A stretch of 51,531 bases of DNA, from the NCBI GenBank assembly GCA_031127225.1, contig JARIEV010000008.1, positions 1-51,531 on the forward strand. Reading direction: 5' to 3'. How positions within the stretch are numbered: the stretch's first letter is position 1; each line of letters begins with the position of its first letter. The notes beneath the pieces are model-generated. The model saw only the letters and a list, made by a program, of their open reading frames with translations. It was not told where the DNA came from and made no database searches. Both the position numbers and the translations under genes were made by a program. The stretch is from Gemmatimonadota bacterium. GTDB lineage: Bacteria; Gemmatimonadota; Gemmatimonadetes; Gemmatimonadales; Gemmatimonadaceae. Shown here one piece after another: positions 28,241 through 39,633 of this stretch.

Positions 28241-29046
28241 GCCGACGTGGGCGCCGAGAGTTCCTGCGTGAAGCGCATCTCGGCCGTGTAGCGCAGTGCC
28301 GCGAAGCGGGCCAGCAAATCGGCTTCCGACACACCACGACGTTCATCGCCCTCGAGGTCGGCAATCACATTACCGCGATGCATCATCACGGTGCGATCGC
28401 CGTACTGCACCGCCTGCTCCATGCTGTGCGTGACCATGAACGCGGTGAGCTTGTGCTCGCGCACCACCGCGTCGGTCACACGCATCACCTGTTCGGCCGC
28501 GCGCGGATCCAGCGCCGCCGTGTGTTCGTCCAGCAGCAGCAACTGCGGCCGACGGAGCGTGGCCATCAGCAGCGTCACCGCTTGACGCTGGCCGCCCGAG
28601 AGCGTGCCCATCGACGCCTCGAGGCGCCCCTCGAGCCGCATGCCGAGCGACGCGAGCAACGTGCGGTAGCGATCGAGCGCCGCGCGATCGAGTCCGCGGC
28701 GCAGTCCGCGTGACAGCCCGCGCAGCTCCGCCATGCGCATGTTCTCCGCCACGGTGAGCGTGGGACAGCTCCCCTTGAACGGATCCTGAAACACGCGGCC
28801 GATCAGACCGGCGCGCTGATGCTCGGCCAGACGCGTCACGTCGGTGGTGCCGATGCGGATCGTGCCGGCGTCCGGGAGGAACACGCCGGCGATGGCATTC
28901 AGGATGGTGGACTTCCCCGATCCGTTGCTGCCGATCACCGTGAGGAACTGGCCTTCGGGGAGCGAGAGATCGATGCCGCGCAGCGCGTGCACCTGCTCAC
29001 CGCCGGGCTGTTCAAAGGTCTTCTCGAGATTGGTGATCGTGATCAT
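28237..29046 (-). CDS. ABC transporter ATP-binding protein (TrpZ-like)
   Basis: 269 residues. ATPase motifs: GSNGSGKSTILNAIAG (Walker A), FQDPFKGSCPTLTVAENM (Q-loop), LSGGQRQAVTLLMA (signature; slightly atypical Q-R-Q-A-V) and LLLLDEHTAALDP (Walker B, with DEHT in place of DEPT, usual for the TrpXYZ-like family). The C-terminus ends QELSAPTSA without an added domain. The ATG at 29046 overlaps the upstream permease stop as ATGA and its stop overlaps the HlyD GTG start, showing that the uptake transporter and the exporter are translated from one message. It energises import through the fused binding protein/permease upstream. The solute is unknown. Confidence 0.92.
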   Translation of the reverse strand: MITITNLEKTFEQPGGEQVHALRGIDLSLPEGQFLTVIGSNGSGKSTILNAIAGVFLPDAGTIRIGTTDVTRLAEHQRAGLIGRVFQDPFKGSCPTLTVAENMRMAELRGLSRGLRRGLDRAALDRYRTLLASLGMRLEGRLEASMGTLSGGQRQAVTLLMATLRRPQLLLLDEHTAALDPRAAEQVMRVTDAVVREHKLTAFMVTHSMEQAVQYGDRTVMMHRGNVIADLEGDERRGVSEADLLARFAALRYTAEMRFTQELSAPTSA

Positions 29047-31040
29047 CGGGTGGCTCCAGTGCGGGAGGCGCCCGACCGCAGCTTCGGTAGGACGAGCGCG
29101 GCCAAAACGAACACCGCCGTGGCGAGTTTGAGATCGACCGGGTTAAGCCCGATGCGCAGCGCCACCGCGATCAGCGCGCGGAAGCCCAGCGCGCCGAGGG
29201 CCACCATGATGATCGTGGCGCCCAGCCCCCAGCGTTTCGGCTTCAGCGTTTCGCCCAGGATCACGGCCGCCATACCGCCCACCAGCGTGCCCACGCCCAT
29301 CCCCACGTCGGCGAAGCCCTGATACTGCGCAATGAGCGCGCCAGAGAACGCCACGAGCCCGTTGGCCAGCGCGAGTCCCAGTTCGACCATCCGGCGACGA
29401 TCGACGCCCTGCGCCGTGATCATGGCCGGGTTGTCACCCACGGCGCGCATGGCGAGCCCGAAGTCCGTGCGCAGATACCAGACCAGCACGAGTCCCAACA
29501 CCACCATCATCGCGGCGAACAGCAGCCCGAACGCGAGGTCCGCGCTCCAGCCGGCCGTCATCGGAAACACGTCGTGCAGAGTGGTCGCCACCGAGGGCTG
29601 GTCGAGCATCGAGAGATTCGACCGCCCCATCACGCGCAGATTCACCGAGTACAACCCGGTCATCACCAGAATGCCCGTGAGCAGTTCCGTCACGCCGAAG
29701 CGCGTGTGCAGCACGCCGGTGAGATAGCCCGCCGCCATGCCGACCACGAACGCCGCCAGTGTGGCCAGCACCGGGTGCACCCCGCCCAGAATCATCGCCG
29801 CCGCCACGGCGGCGCCGAGGGGGAAGCTCCCGTCGGGGGTGATGTCGGGAAAGCGCAGCACGCGTGAACTGAGGTACACGCCCCACGCCAGCGCCACGTA
29901 GGCCAACCCCTGCGCCAGCGTGGACCACCAGAGCGCCCACGGGGAATCCGACGGGGCGGCCGGCGCCGCCGGCGTCGCCTTTGCCGCGCCCGCCTCTGCC
30001 GCACCGGCCTTCGCCGCACCCGATGCCGGCGCACCCGATGCCGGCGCACCCGATGCCGGCACCACGTTGTCCGCGCGATCGATGACCGCCTGCGGGATCA
30101 CCACCTCATAGCGTTTCGCCGCCGCCAGATCGACGTCCAACCGGGCCTTGTTCGTGGACTGAAACGGGATCGTGGCCGGCGACGTGCCGCGCAGCACCCG
30201 GATCATGATCAGCCCCATGTCGTAGCCGTTGTCGCGGAAGCTCGCGCCGAGCGCGACGGGCGGGCCGGGGGTGCCGGTGCTGGCCGACACGAACGGCATG
30301 CCGGCGTCGCGGGTCGCCTTCACCATCGCCGGCATCCCACCCACAATCATCACGCTCGGGATCTGCATGATCCCCTGCGCCCCCTGCGCCCGCAGCGTCT
30401 GCACCCCCGTCACGATGTCGGAAGGACTCGTGCAGGCCACGATCACCAGCTTGACGCCCAGCGCCGCCGCGGCCGCCTTGGTCTTTCCGATGTAGAACTC
30501 GGCAAAGGGATCCGACGGATCGTACAACGTGCCCCACGTTTTCACGGCGGGAAACACTTCGATCGCCACCGCCAGTGACTTGTCGACCGGCAGCGGAATG
30601 TCAGCGCCGGTGACATTCGGACGGTGATCCGTGGGGGTGGTCCCGGCGCCGATGAGATAGGGATTCGCCACCGCGCCAAAAATCAGCGGCCGGTCGGTGA
30701 TCACCTTCATCGCGCTCTGCAGCGTCACAGTGGCCAGCGTGGCCACGTGCGTCACGCCACGCTGCTTGAACTCGTTCGCGATCAGCGACAGGGTGGGGAT
30801 GTCCCCCTGCGCGTTGCGTTCCAGGATCGTGATGGTCGAATCGGCCACGTACCCCGAGTCGGCCAGCGCCTGGAGGAAGCCATCCTTGGCCTCCTCGAGC
30901 GGGGCAATCGCCGCCACCTGCATCAGGCCGATCACGGGGCGCTCGGGGGCTGGCGCCTCACCACCGCAGGCCGTGAGCACAAGGGCCAGCACCGCCACGC
31001 GGCACCGGGGCGGCCGTAAGTGGCCTCGTGTCAGAAACAT
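29043..31040 (-). CDS. ABC transporter substrate-binding protein fused to permease (TrpX-TrpY-like)
   Basis: 665 residues. Lipoprotein signal ends VLTACGGE. Residues ~30-345 are a type-I ABC_sub_bind fold (PVIGLMQVAAIAPLEEAKDG, TDRPLIFGAVANP, NVTGADIPLPVDKSL, FRDNGYDMGLIMIRVLRG). A low-complexity Ala/Gly/Pro linker (~345-385) containing 15-bp DNA repeats joins it to a permease (~395-655, YVALAWGVYLSSRVLRFPDI with FPLGAAVAAAMILGG, then FADVGMGVGTLVGGMAAVI). Separate TrpX and TrpY proteins are the norm; here they are one chain. ATG at 31040. It heads the transcription unit; the divergent kinase starts 178 bp away. TrpXYZ systems import tryptophan or other aromatic amino acids in streptococci; here the solute is unassigned. 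Confidence 0.9.
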   Translation of the reverse strand: MFLTRGHLRPPRCRVAVLALVLTACGGEAPAPERPVIGLMQVAAIAPLEEAKDGFLQALADSGYVADSTITILERNAQGDIPTLSLIANEFKQRGVTHVATLATVTLQSAMKVITDRPLIFGAVANPYLIGAGTTPTDHRPNVTGADIPLPVDKSLAVAIEVFPAVKTWGTLYDPSDPFAEFYIGKTKAAAAALGVKLVIVACTSPSDIVTGVQTLRAQGAQGIMQIPSVMIVGGMPAMVKATRDAGMPFVSASTGTPGPPVALGASFRDNGYDMGLIMIRVLRGTSPATIPFQSTNKARLDVDLAAAKRYEVVIPQAVIDRADNVVPASGAPASGAPASGAAKAGAAEAGAAKATPAAPAAPSDSPWALWWSTLAQGLAYVALAWGVYLSSRVLRFPDITPDGSFPLGAAVAAAMILGGVHPVLATLAAFVVGMAAGYLTGVLHTRFGVTELLTGILVMTGLYSVNLRVMGRSNLSMLDQPSVATTLHDVFPMTAGWSADLAFGLLFAAMMVVLGLVLVWYLRTDFGLAMRAVGDNPAMITAQGVDRRRMVELGLALANGLVAFSGALIAQYQGFADVGMGVGTLVGGMAAVILGETLKPKRWGLGATIIMVALGALGFRALIAVALRIGLNPVDLKLATAVFVLAALVLPKLRSGASRTGATR
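30021..30063. repeat. 15-bp tandem repeat, 3 copies, in a SBP-permease linker
   Basis: Three head-to-tail units of CGATGCCGGCGCACC (last one diverges at its end) encode the G-A-P-A-S linker of the fused binding protein/permease on the minus strand. The length is in frame, so slippage would only lengthen or shorten the linker. Confidence 0.85.
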
Positions 31041-31218
31041 GAAGAATCCGGGGAGGGGGAGCGCGTCGGCGCGCGGGCGCGCGGACCCGTGCGCACCTGT
31101 CCCGGCAAACTACTCCCCGCCAGCAGCGGCCGCGAGCACAGGATATACTGCGTGCATCGAAGCGGTTGCGGACGCACGCGCCGCGCTCCCTCTGCCGCCG
31201 GCCGGAGCCGGTTCTCCC
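31041..31218. promoter_or_regulatory. Divergent intergenic region between the transport operon and the kinase
   Basis: 178 bp separate the first transport gene (minus) from the kinase GTG at 31219 (plus). A candidate -10-like GGATATACT is on the plus strand at 31141-31149, 70 bp before the kinase start. No convincing -35, operator palindrome or riboswitch is visible. The region must contain the minus-strand promoter too; the best AT-rich stretch is around 31034-31055. Confidence 0.35.
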
Positions 31219-33498
31219 GTGACGACCTTTCAGCAGGCCCTCGCCGATCGCTACCGCATCGAACGGGAACTCGGCGTCGGTGGCATGGCGCGGGTCTACC
31301 TCGCGCGCGATCTCAAGCACGACCGGCTCGTCGCCGTCAAGGTGATGCTCCCCGAGGTGGCCGCCTCGTTCGGCGCCGAACGGTTTCTGCGCGAGATCCA
31401 GCTGGCGGCGCGACTCACGCACCCGCACATCCTCCCGCTTCTCGATTCCGGCACCGCCGACGGCGTCCCGTTCTACGTGATGCCCTTTGTCGACGGCGAA
31501 GACGTGCGTGCGTGGCTCGATCGCGAGGGACGGCTCGGGGTGGCCGACGCCATTCAGGTGGCCCGTGAAGTGGCCGACGCGCTCAACTACGCGCACGCCG
31601 CCGATGTGCTCCACCGCGACGTGAAGCCGGAAAATATCCTGATGCTCGCCGGGCACGCCGTGATGCTCGACTTCGGGGTCGCGCGCGCGATGTCCGCGTC
31701 GATGGAAGAAGACGCCGGCGCCGATGGCACCGATGGTGAGGGCGCCGGCGTGGCGGTCGGGACGCCGGCGTACATGAGCCCCGAGCAGGCGGCGGGGGAG
31801 AGGGGGATCGACGGCCGCAGCGACCAGTACGGCCTCGGCCTCATGCTCTGGGAGATGCTGGCCGGCGAACAGCCGTTTACCGGCCCCACCGTGCAGGCGG
31901 TCATGGCCAAGCGCTTCATCGAAGTGCCGGCGCCCATCGACACCAAGCGCCCCGAGGTGCCGCCGCACGTGGTCCAGGCGCTCACCAAGTCGCTGGCCGG
32001 CGATCCGGCCGACCGCTTCCCAACGGCCGGCGCCTTCGCCACGGAACTCGGACGCGCCACGGCTTTCGCCCCGGCCGCCGCGGCGCCGGCGTTCCCCTCG
32101 ATCGCCGTGCTGCCGTTCACCAACATCGGCCAGGATCCCGAGAACGCCTTCCTGGCTGACGGCATCGCCGACGAAGTCATCAGCGCCCTCGGACGGCTGC
32201 GCACGCTCCAGGTGGCCGCCCGCACGTCCAGTTATGCCTTCCGCGGCAAGACCGACGATCTCGCGTCCATCGGCGCCGCCCTCAAGGTGGCGCATGTGCT
32301 CGAGGGGAGCGTGCAGCGCGGCGGCGCGCGCATCCGCGTGAAGGTCGCCCTGCTGCGCGTGGCCGACGGGCAGCAGCTGTGGAACGCCCAATTCGACCGC
32401 CTGCTCGACGACGTCTTCGCCATCCAAGACGAAATCAGCGCGAGCATCTCGGGCGCGCTGGAGACCACGCTGGTGTCGGGAGCGTCCGCGGCGCCGTCGC
32501 CGGTGGCGCATGCCCCCATGGCGCGCGCCGCCGCCCCCTCCACCGACGTCGACACCTACCAGCTGTACCTCAAGGGGCGCTTCCAGTGGAACCGGCGCAC
32601 CGAAGAGGGGCTGTCGGAAGCCGTGGACCTCTTCCGCGCCGCCATCGAGCGCGACCCGAAGTTCGCCCCCGCCTTTGCCGGACTCGCCGACAGCTACGTC
32701 GTCCTCGGCACCTACGGCGCCCGCGCGCCGCACGAGGTCATGCCGCTCGCCCGCGAGATGGCCCGCAAGGCGCTGGCCATCGATCCGTCGCTGGCTGAAC
32801 CCCACGCCGCCCTCGGCATGGTGGCCGCCTCGTACGAGCATGACTGGGCCGCCGCCGAAGCCAGCTTCGCCCGCGCCGTTACCCTCGCCCCGGCGTACGC
32901 CACCGCCTATCAGTGGCGTGCCGTGGCGCTGTGGGTGCCCCTGGCGCGTTTCGACGACGCCATGGCCGACATCGCGCAGGCCCAGACGCTCGACCCCCTC
33001 TCGCTGGCCATCAGCGCCACGGCCGGGATCGTGCTCGCCCTCGCCGGGCGCTGCCACGACGCCATCGCCCGCCACGGCCAGACGCTCGCGCTGGCCCCGA
33101 AATTCGGCATGGCGCACTTCTTTCTGGCGCAGGCGCAGCTCGGGGCCGGCCTGGTGGCCGAGGCCGAGGACAGCGTGGCGCAGGCGATCGACCTCACCGG
33201 CGGATCGCCCGAGATGTTCACGCTGGGTGCGCTGGTGTCCGCCGCCATGGGCGACCGGTCGCGCGCGGAGGAGGTGCGCGACGGCCTGCTGGGACTGCGC
33301 GAGGAGCGCTATGTCGGCGCGTCACTCATTGCCCGCGCACAGCTGGCCAGCGGGGCGCCCGACGAGGCCATCGCCTGGCTGCAGCGGGCCGTCGACGAGC
33401 GCGACGCCGACGTGATCTACCTCGGCGCGCGGCACGAGTATGCCCCGCTGCTGGGCGAGGTCGCCTTTACCGACCTGCTGGAGCGTCTCCGCCTGTAG
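31219..33498 (+). CDS. Ser/Thr protein kinase with TolB-like and TPR regions
   Basis: 759 residues from the GTG at 31219. The kinase domain (~10-275) has GVGGMARVYLARD (Gly loop), Lys41 in VAVKVM, HRDVKPENILM with catalytic Asp134, DFGVARAMS and GTPAYMSPEQ. Residues ~295-430 form a TolB-like region (IAVLPFTNIGQDPENAFLAD, DEVISALGRLRTLQVAARTS, AHVLEGSVQRGG), then about six TPR repeats to the end (YLKGRFQWNRRTEEGLSEAV, KFAPAFAGLADSYVVLGTYG). There is no transmembrane helix between kinase and sensor, unlike many Gemmatimonadota relatives, so it looks cytoplasmic. The open frame upstream to 30697 is antisense to the transporter. It may respond to conditions controlling block 5, but no link is shown. 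Confidence 0.93.
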   Translation: MTTFQQALADRYRIERELGVGGMARVYLARDLKHDRLVAVKVMLPEVAASFGAERFLREIQLAARLTHPHILPLLDSGTADGVPFYVMPFVDGEDVRAWLDREGRLGVADAIQVAREVADALNYAHAADVLHRDVKPENILMLAGHAVMLDFGVARAMSASMEEDAGADGTDGEGAGVAVGTPAYMSPEQAAGERGIDGRSDQYGLGLMLWEMLAGEQPFTGPTVQAVMAKRFIEVPAPIDTKRPEVPPHVVQALTKSLAGDPADRFPTAGAFATELGRATAFAPAAAAPAFPSIAVLPFTNIGQDPENAFLADGIADEVISALGRLRTLQVAARTSSYAFRGKTDDLASIGAALKVAHVLEGSVQRGGARIRVKVALLRVADGQQLWNAQFDRLLDDVFAIQDEISASISGALETTLVSGASAAPSPVAHAPMARAAAPSTDVDTYQLYLKGRFQWNRRTEEGLSEAVDLFRAAIERDPKFAPAFAGLADSYVVLGTYGARAPHEVMPLAREMARKALAIDPSLAEPHAALGMVAASYEHDWAAAEASFARAVTLAPAYATAYQWRAVALWVPLARFDDAMADIAQAQTLDPLSLAISATAGIVLALAGRCHDAIARHGQTLALAPKFGMAHFFLAQAQLGAGLVAEAEDSVAQAIDLTGGSPEMFTLGALVSAAMGDRSRAEEVRDGLLGLREERYVGASLIARAQLASGAPDEAIAWLQRAVDERDADVIYLGARHEYAPLLGEVAFTDLLERLRL

Positions 33499-34330
33499 CC
33501 GTCATTTCGAAGACGTGACCGGGCGCGAGCCGGGACAGCAGGTGCGGCGTGTCGATGGCGAAGATCTGGGCCATCACCCGCGCATCGTCGCCCGGCTTGA
33601 GGTGCGTGACGTGCACCGGCACCCGCCCCGGCAGCTGGCGCAGCGCGTCGGCCAGCGTGGCCGGGATCAGGTGCCCCGAGCGCACGGCCAGCGCGGCCAG
33701 CTCGTCGGGGAACGACACATCGGCCACCACATGCGCCAGCCGCTCCGTCTGCAGCTGTGCCCAGAAGGCCGGGTTGGGTCCTGAGTCGCCCGTGAACACC
33801 CACCACCCGTCGGCGGTATCGACCGCGAGCCCGCAGGTCGGCACCGGATGGACGGCGGGGAGCACCCACACCCGCCGGGCGTCGGCCCCTTCGCCGAAGG
33901 TCAGCACGTCCCCGACCGCACACGGATGGAAGGTCAGGATCGGCTGCGCGGCGCTCGGGATGGTCAGGAAGTCCGGCCAGATCGTGCCGTTGAAGAGATG
34001 CGTGCGCAGCGCGTCCAACGTCTCGGGGAGCCCGTGCACCCGGATGGCGCCGCGACCATGCGGGGCCAGGCGCGCCCCCAGCACCACGTCGGCCAGCAAC
34101 GGCAACGACTGCACGTGATCGAGGTGCGCGTGCGTGAGCACCACGTCGTCGATCCGGGTCATCGCCTCCACCGAGAGCTCGCCCACCCCCGTGCCGCAAT
34201 CGAACAGCACGCGATCGTCGAGCAGGAACGCCGTGGTGCGGCACCCCGCGGCGATCGCGCCGGAACACCCCAGCACGCGGATCTGCACGGGCGCGCGGCC
34301 GGACCGCGGCAAAAGGGCGTCGATGGACAT
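33467..34330 (-). CDS. MBL-fold metallohydrolase (cyclic-nucleotide phosphodiesterase-like)
   Basis: 287 residues. The metal site is intact: THAHLDHVQSLP (H-x-H-x-D-H), a later histidine in PAVHPVPTCGL, FTGDSGPN (acidic ligand) and HVTHLKPGDD (last histidine). The start VRVLGCSGA-like strand (IRVLGCSGAIAAGCRTTAF) and the size resemble class II cyclic-nucleotide phosphodiesterases and RNase Z-like enzymes. As a cyclase with a class III domain lies 4 kb away, cAMP or cGMP hydrolysis is plausible, but RNA or other esters cannot be excluded. ATG at 34330 fits the first beta strand; an open frame further upstream is not used. It overlaps the kinase 3' end by 32 bp on the opposite strand. Confidence 0.85.
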   Translation of the reverse strand: MSIDALLPRSGRAPVQIRVLGCSGAIAAGCRTTAFLLDDRVLFDCGTGVGELSVEAMTRIDDVVLTHAHLDHVQSLPLLADVVLGARLAPHGRGAIRVHGLPETLDALRTHLFNGTIWPDFLTIPSAAQPILTFHPCAVGDVLTFGEGADARRVWVLPAVHPVPTCGLAVDTADGWWVFTGDSGPNPAFWAQLQTERLAHVVADVSFPDELAALAVRSGHLIPATLADALRQLPGRVPVHVTHLKPGDDARVMAQIFAIDTPHLLSRLAPGHVFEMTATGGDAPAGR

Positions 34331-34466
34331 CCGGCTAATAACCGCCGGAAACACGAGTCGGGCAAGAGCGGCGTGTGCGTCATGACACGGACCCGCGCGG
34401 CTATCGGCCACGGGGACGGAGCGGTACCTTGAACCAACGCTCGTCCCCTCTTCACGCACCCGACCA
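34331..34466. promoter_or_regulatory. Divergent promoter region before the signalling operon
   Basis: 136 bp between the MBL gene (minus) and tusA-like gene (plus). GCGGTACCTTGAA at 34421-34433 resembles a -10-type element, 37 bp before the ATG; similar CTATnTT/TACCTT sequences precede other genes here. No known operator was recognised. Confidence 0.35.
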
Positions 34467-34694
34467 ATGGCCAACCACGATCTCGACTGCCGCGGCATGA
34501 GCTGCCCCATGCCCATCGTGCGGATTTCGCGCACCATGCAGGGCCTCGCCGTGGACGACACGCTCACGGTGCAGGCGAAGGACCCGTCCTTCCGCGCCGA
34601 CGTCGAAGCGTGGGTGCGGAAGCTCGGGCAGGAGCTGCACACCTTCAGTGAGCAAGACGGCATCCAGACCGCCGTCATCATCAAGCGGGTCTGA
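34467..34694 (+). CDS. TusA/SirA family sulfur carrier
   Basis: 75 residues. LDCRGMSCPMPIVRISRTM is the TusA signature with the sulfur-accepting cysteine in C-P-M-P, and DTLTVQAKDPSFRADVEAW follows with the normal alpha-beta-alpha-beta fold. TusA proteins relay sulfane sulfur for tRNA thiolation, molybdopterin or sulfur oxidation; some SirA-like members act in regulation. The ATG at 34467 is clear. Its stop lies 1 bp before the DsrE-like gene, and that gene 10 bp before a hybrid kinase, so it is the first gene of a signalling operon. A missing tusBCDE set suggests a dedicated, not housekeeping, role. Confidence 0.88.
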   Translation: MANHDLDCRGMSCPMPIVRISRTMQGLAVDDTLTVQAKDPSFRADVEAWVRKLGQELHTFSEQDGIQTAVIIKRV

Positions 34695-34695
34695 C

Positions 34696-35319
34696 ATGTC
34701 AGCATCCGCTCCGGAGTCGACCCCCATGTCGCCTGAACTCGAGGCCTTGGTTGCCCGTCTGGTAGACGAGCGGGTGCACACGCGTCTGCAACACGTGGAA
34801 TCGGCGCTCGCGGCGCTCAAGGCAGCGCCGCCGACCTGCACCGCCTGCCCGGAAGACCGTGCCTCGCTGGTCGTCTTCTCGGGTGAAATGGACACGCTGT
34901 TCGCCGCCCTCACTATTGGCGTCGGTGCAGCATCGATGGGCATGCAGGTGTCGATGTTCTTCACGTTCTGGGGGCTCACGGCGCTACGCAAATCAAAGAG
35001 CTATGCCGGAAAGAGCACCGCCCAGAAAATGGTGGCCATGATGCTCCCCGACGGGCCGGCGCATGTCCCCACCAGCCGCATGAACATGGGTGGACTCGGA
35101 CCGCCGTTCTTCAAATACCTCATGAAGCAGCGCAACGTGGAGTCGGTCCCTGACATGGTCGCGCTGGCCCAGGAGTTGGGTGTCAAAATCGTGGCCTGCG
35201 AAATGTCGATGGGTGTCATGGGTGTCACACGCGAGGAGCTACTCGACGGCATCGACTACGGCGGAGTAGCCGTGTTCCTTGACGACGCGTCGCGCAGCAA
35301 GATCAGCCTGTTTGTCTGA
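34696..35319 (+). CDS. DsrE/DsrF-like family protein
   Basis: 207 residues. A ~60-residue N-terminal helical extension with CTACP (possible redox pair) precedes the DsrE2 domain: [77 protein letters not shown] and [17 protein letters not shown]. The cysteine in [11 protein letters not shown] is the conserved persulfide-type residue. These proteins handle reactive sulfur with TusA partners. ATG at 34696 begins 1 bp after the tusA stop. It points to sulfide/persulfide sensing or transfer feeding the following histidine kinase; this is inference from order alone. Confidence 0.87.
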   Translation: MSASAPESTPMSPELEALVARLVDERVHTRLQHVESALAALKAAPPTCTACPEDRASLVVFSGEMDTLFAALTIGVGAASMGMQVSMFFTFWGLTALRKSKSYAGKSTAQKMVAMMLPDGPAHVPTSRMNMGGLGPPFFKYLMKQRNVESVPDMVALAQELGVKIVACEMSMGVMGVTREELLDGIDYGGVAVFLDDASRSKISLFV

Positions 35320-35329
35320 TCGTTCGGAC

Positions 35330-38188
<2,859 letters not shown>

Positions 38189-38198
38189 GGACGTTCCC

Positions 38199-39623
38199 AT
38201 GACCGCGCGCATCCTGGTCGTCGACGACACCCCAGCCAACATCCAGACGCTCGCCGCCACCCTCAAGCCGGCGGGCTATCAGGTGGTGGTCGCCACCAAC
38301 GGCGAGCAGGCGCTGGAGGTGATGCACCGCGCGGTCCCCGACCTCATCCTGCTCGACATCATGATGCCGGTGATGGACGGCTATGAGGCGTGCGCGCGCA
38401 TCAAGGCCAACCCGGCGTGGTGCGAGATCCCCGTGATCTTCCTCACCGCCAAGACCGACACGGCCGACCTGGTCAAGGCGTTCGAGCTGGGGGCGGTGGA
38501 CTACGTGAGCAAGCCGTTCAACACCCATGAACTGCTGGCGCGCGTCCAGACGCACCTCACGATGAATCAGCTGCGTGTGGGGCTGGCCGGTAAGAACGAG
38601 GAGCTGGCCCGCGTCAACGCACTCGTACGCAACGCCTTTGGCCGCTACGTGTCCGAGGAAGTCGTGGCCAGCATTCTCGAAACGCCGGACGGACTCGAGA
38701 TCGGTGGTGAGGAGCGGGAGCTCACCATTCTCATGTCCGACCTGCGTGGCTTCACCGCGCTCACGGAGCAGCTACCGCCGCAGGAGGTCATCGGTGCGCT
38801 GAATCTGTATCTCGAAGCGATGGTCGAGGTGATCTACCGGTTCGACGGCACGATCGACGAGATCATCGGCGATGCGATTCTGGTGATGTTCGGCGCGCCG
38901 GTCGCGCGCACCGACCACGCCGAACGGGCGGTGGCCTGCGGCATCGCGATGCAGTGCGCCATGACCGGCGTGAACGCGCAGTTGCAGGCGCGCCGCGGCC
39001 CCGCACTGGAAATGGGGATCGGCGTGCACACCGGCCGTGTGATCGTGGGCAACATCGGCTCCGAGCGACGCACCAAGTATGCGGCCGTGGGCGCCAACGT
39101 GAACCTGGCCGGGCGCATCGAGTCGTACACCACCGGCGGACAGTTGCTGGTGTCGGAGAGTACGCGCGACGCCATCCGCGCCCCGCTGACCGTGGCGCAC
39201 ACGTTCACGGTGGAGCCCAAGGGCTCGGCGCGAAGCATCGCGCTGTTCGAGGTCACGGGGATCGGCGCGCCGCACGATCTGGCCCTCCCCGCCAGCCACA
39301 CCGAACTGCACCCGCTGCCGGTGCCGGTGCCGGTGCAGTGCCTCCTCATCGAAGACAAAGCGGTGGGGCGCGCCGCGCACGACGGAACGCTCGTGTCGTG
39401 CTCCATGCGCGACGGCGAGCTGGCCACCACCGCGCCGCTCGTGGCGCTCAGCAACGTGAAGCTACTGGTACCCGGAACCGCCGAGGGCGCACCGGCCGGC
39501 GAGATCTACGCGAAAGTCACGCGCGTGGGCGATAGCGGCGCCGCACCGTCACGGCTGCGCTTCACCTCGATCAGCCCCGAGCTGCGGGCGTGGCTGCAGC
39601 AGCAGCAACCGCCGCAACCCTGA
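38199..39623 (+). CDS. Response regulator with class III nucleotidyl cyclase domain
   Basis: 474 residues. REC (1-120) has the VVDDTPANIQ acidic pair, phospho-Asp53 in LLDIMMPVMDG and Lys in YVSKPFN. A helical linker with RNAFGRYVSEEVV leads to the cyclase (~170-355): metal Asp181 in MSDLRGFTAL and Asp225 in IIGDAILVMFG, Asn302 and Arg306 in VNLAGR (transition-state pair). The purine-selecting positions, however, are Glu221 and Ala295, not the Lys/Asp-Thr of adenylyl cyclases, so cAMP specificity is uncertain. A C-terminal ~100-residue domain (RAAHDGTLVSCSMRDGE, RFTSISPELRAWL) is reminiscent of PilZ but lacks the R-x-x-x-R motif. ATG at 38199, 10 bp after the kinase. Confidence 0.92.
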   Translation: MTARILVVDDTPANIQTLAATLKPAGYQVVVATNGEQALEVMHRAVPDLILLDIMMPVMDGYEACARIKANPAWCEIPVIFLTAKTDTADLVKAFELGAVDYVSKPFNTHELLARVQTHLTMNQLRVGLAGKNEELARVNALVRNAFGRYVSEEVVASILETPDGLEIGGEERELTILMSDLRGFTALTEQLPPQEVIGALNLYLEAMVEVIYRFDGTIDEIIGDAILVMFGAPVARTDHAERAVACGIAMQCAMTGVNAQLQARRGPALEMGIGVHTGRVIVGNIGSERRTKYAAVGANVNLAGRIESYTTGGQLLVSESTRDAIRAPLTVAHTFTVEPKGSARSIALFEVTGIGAPHDLALPASHTELHPLPVPVPVQCLLIEDKAVGRAAHDGTLVSCSMRDGELATTAPLVALSNVKLLVPGTAEGAPAGEIYAKVTRVGDSGAAPSRLRFTSISPELRAWLQQQQPPQP

Positions 39624-39633
39624 CGCTGGTCGG

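Noticed and set aside
30958-33117. 719-codon minus-strand open frame opposite the Ser/Thr kinase
   Set aside because: Composition is low-complexity Gly/Arg/His without any motif; kinase domains on the plus strand are certain.
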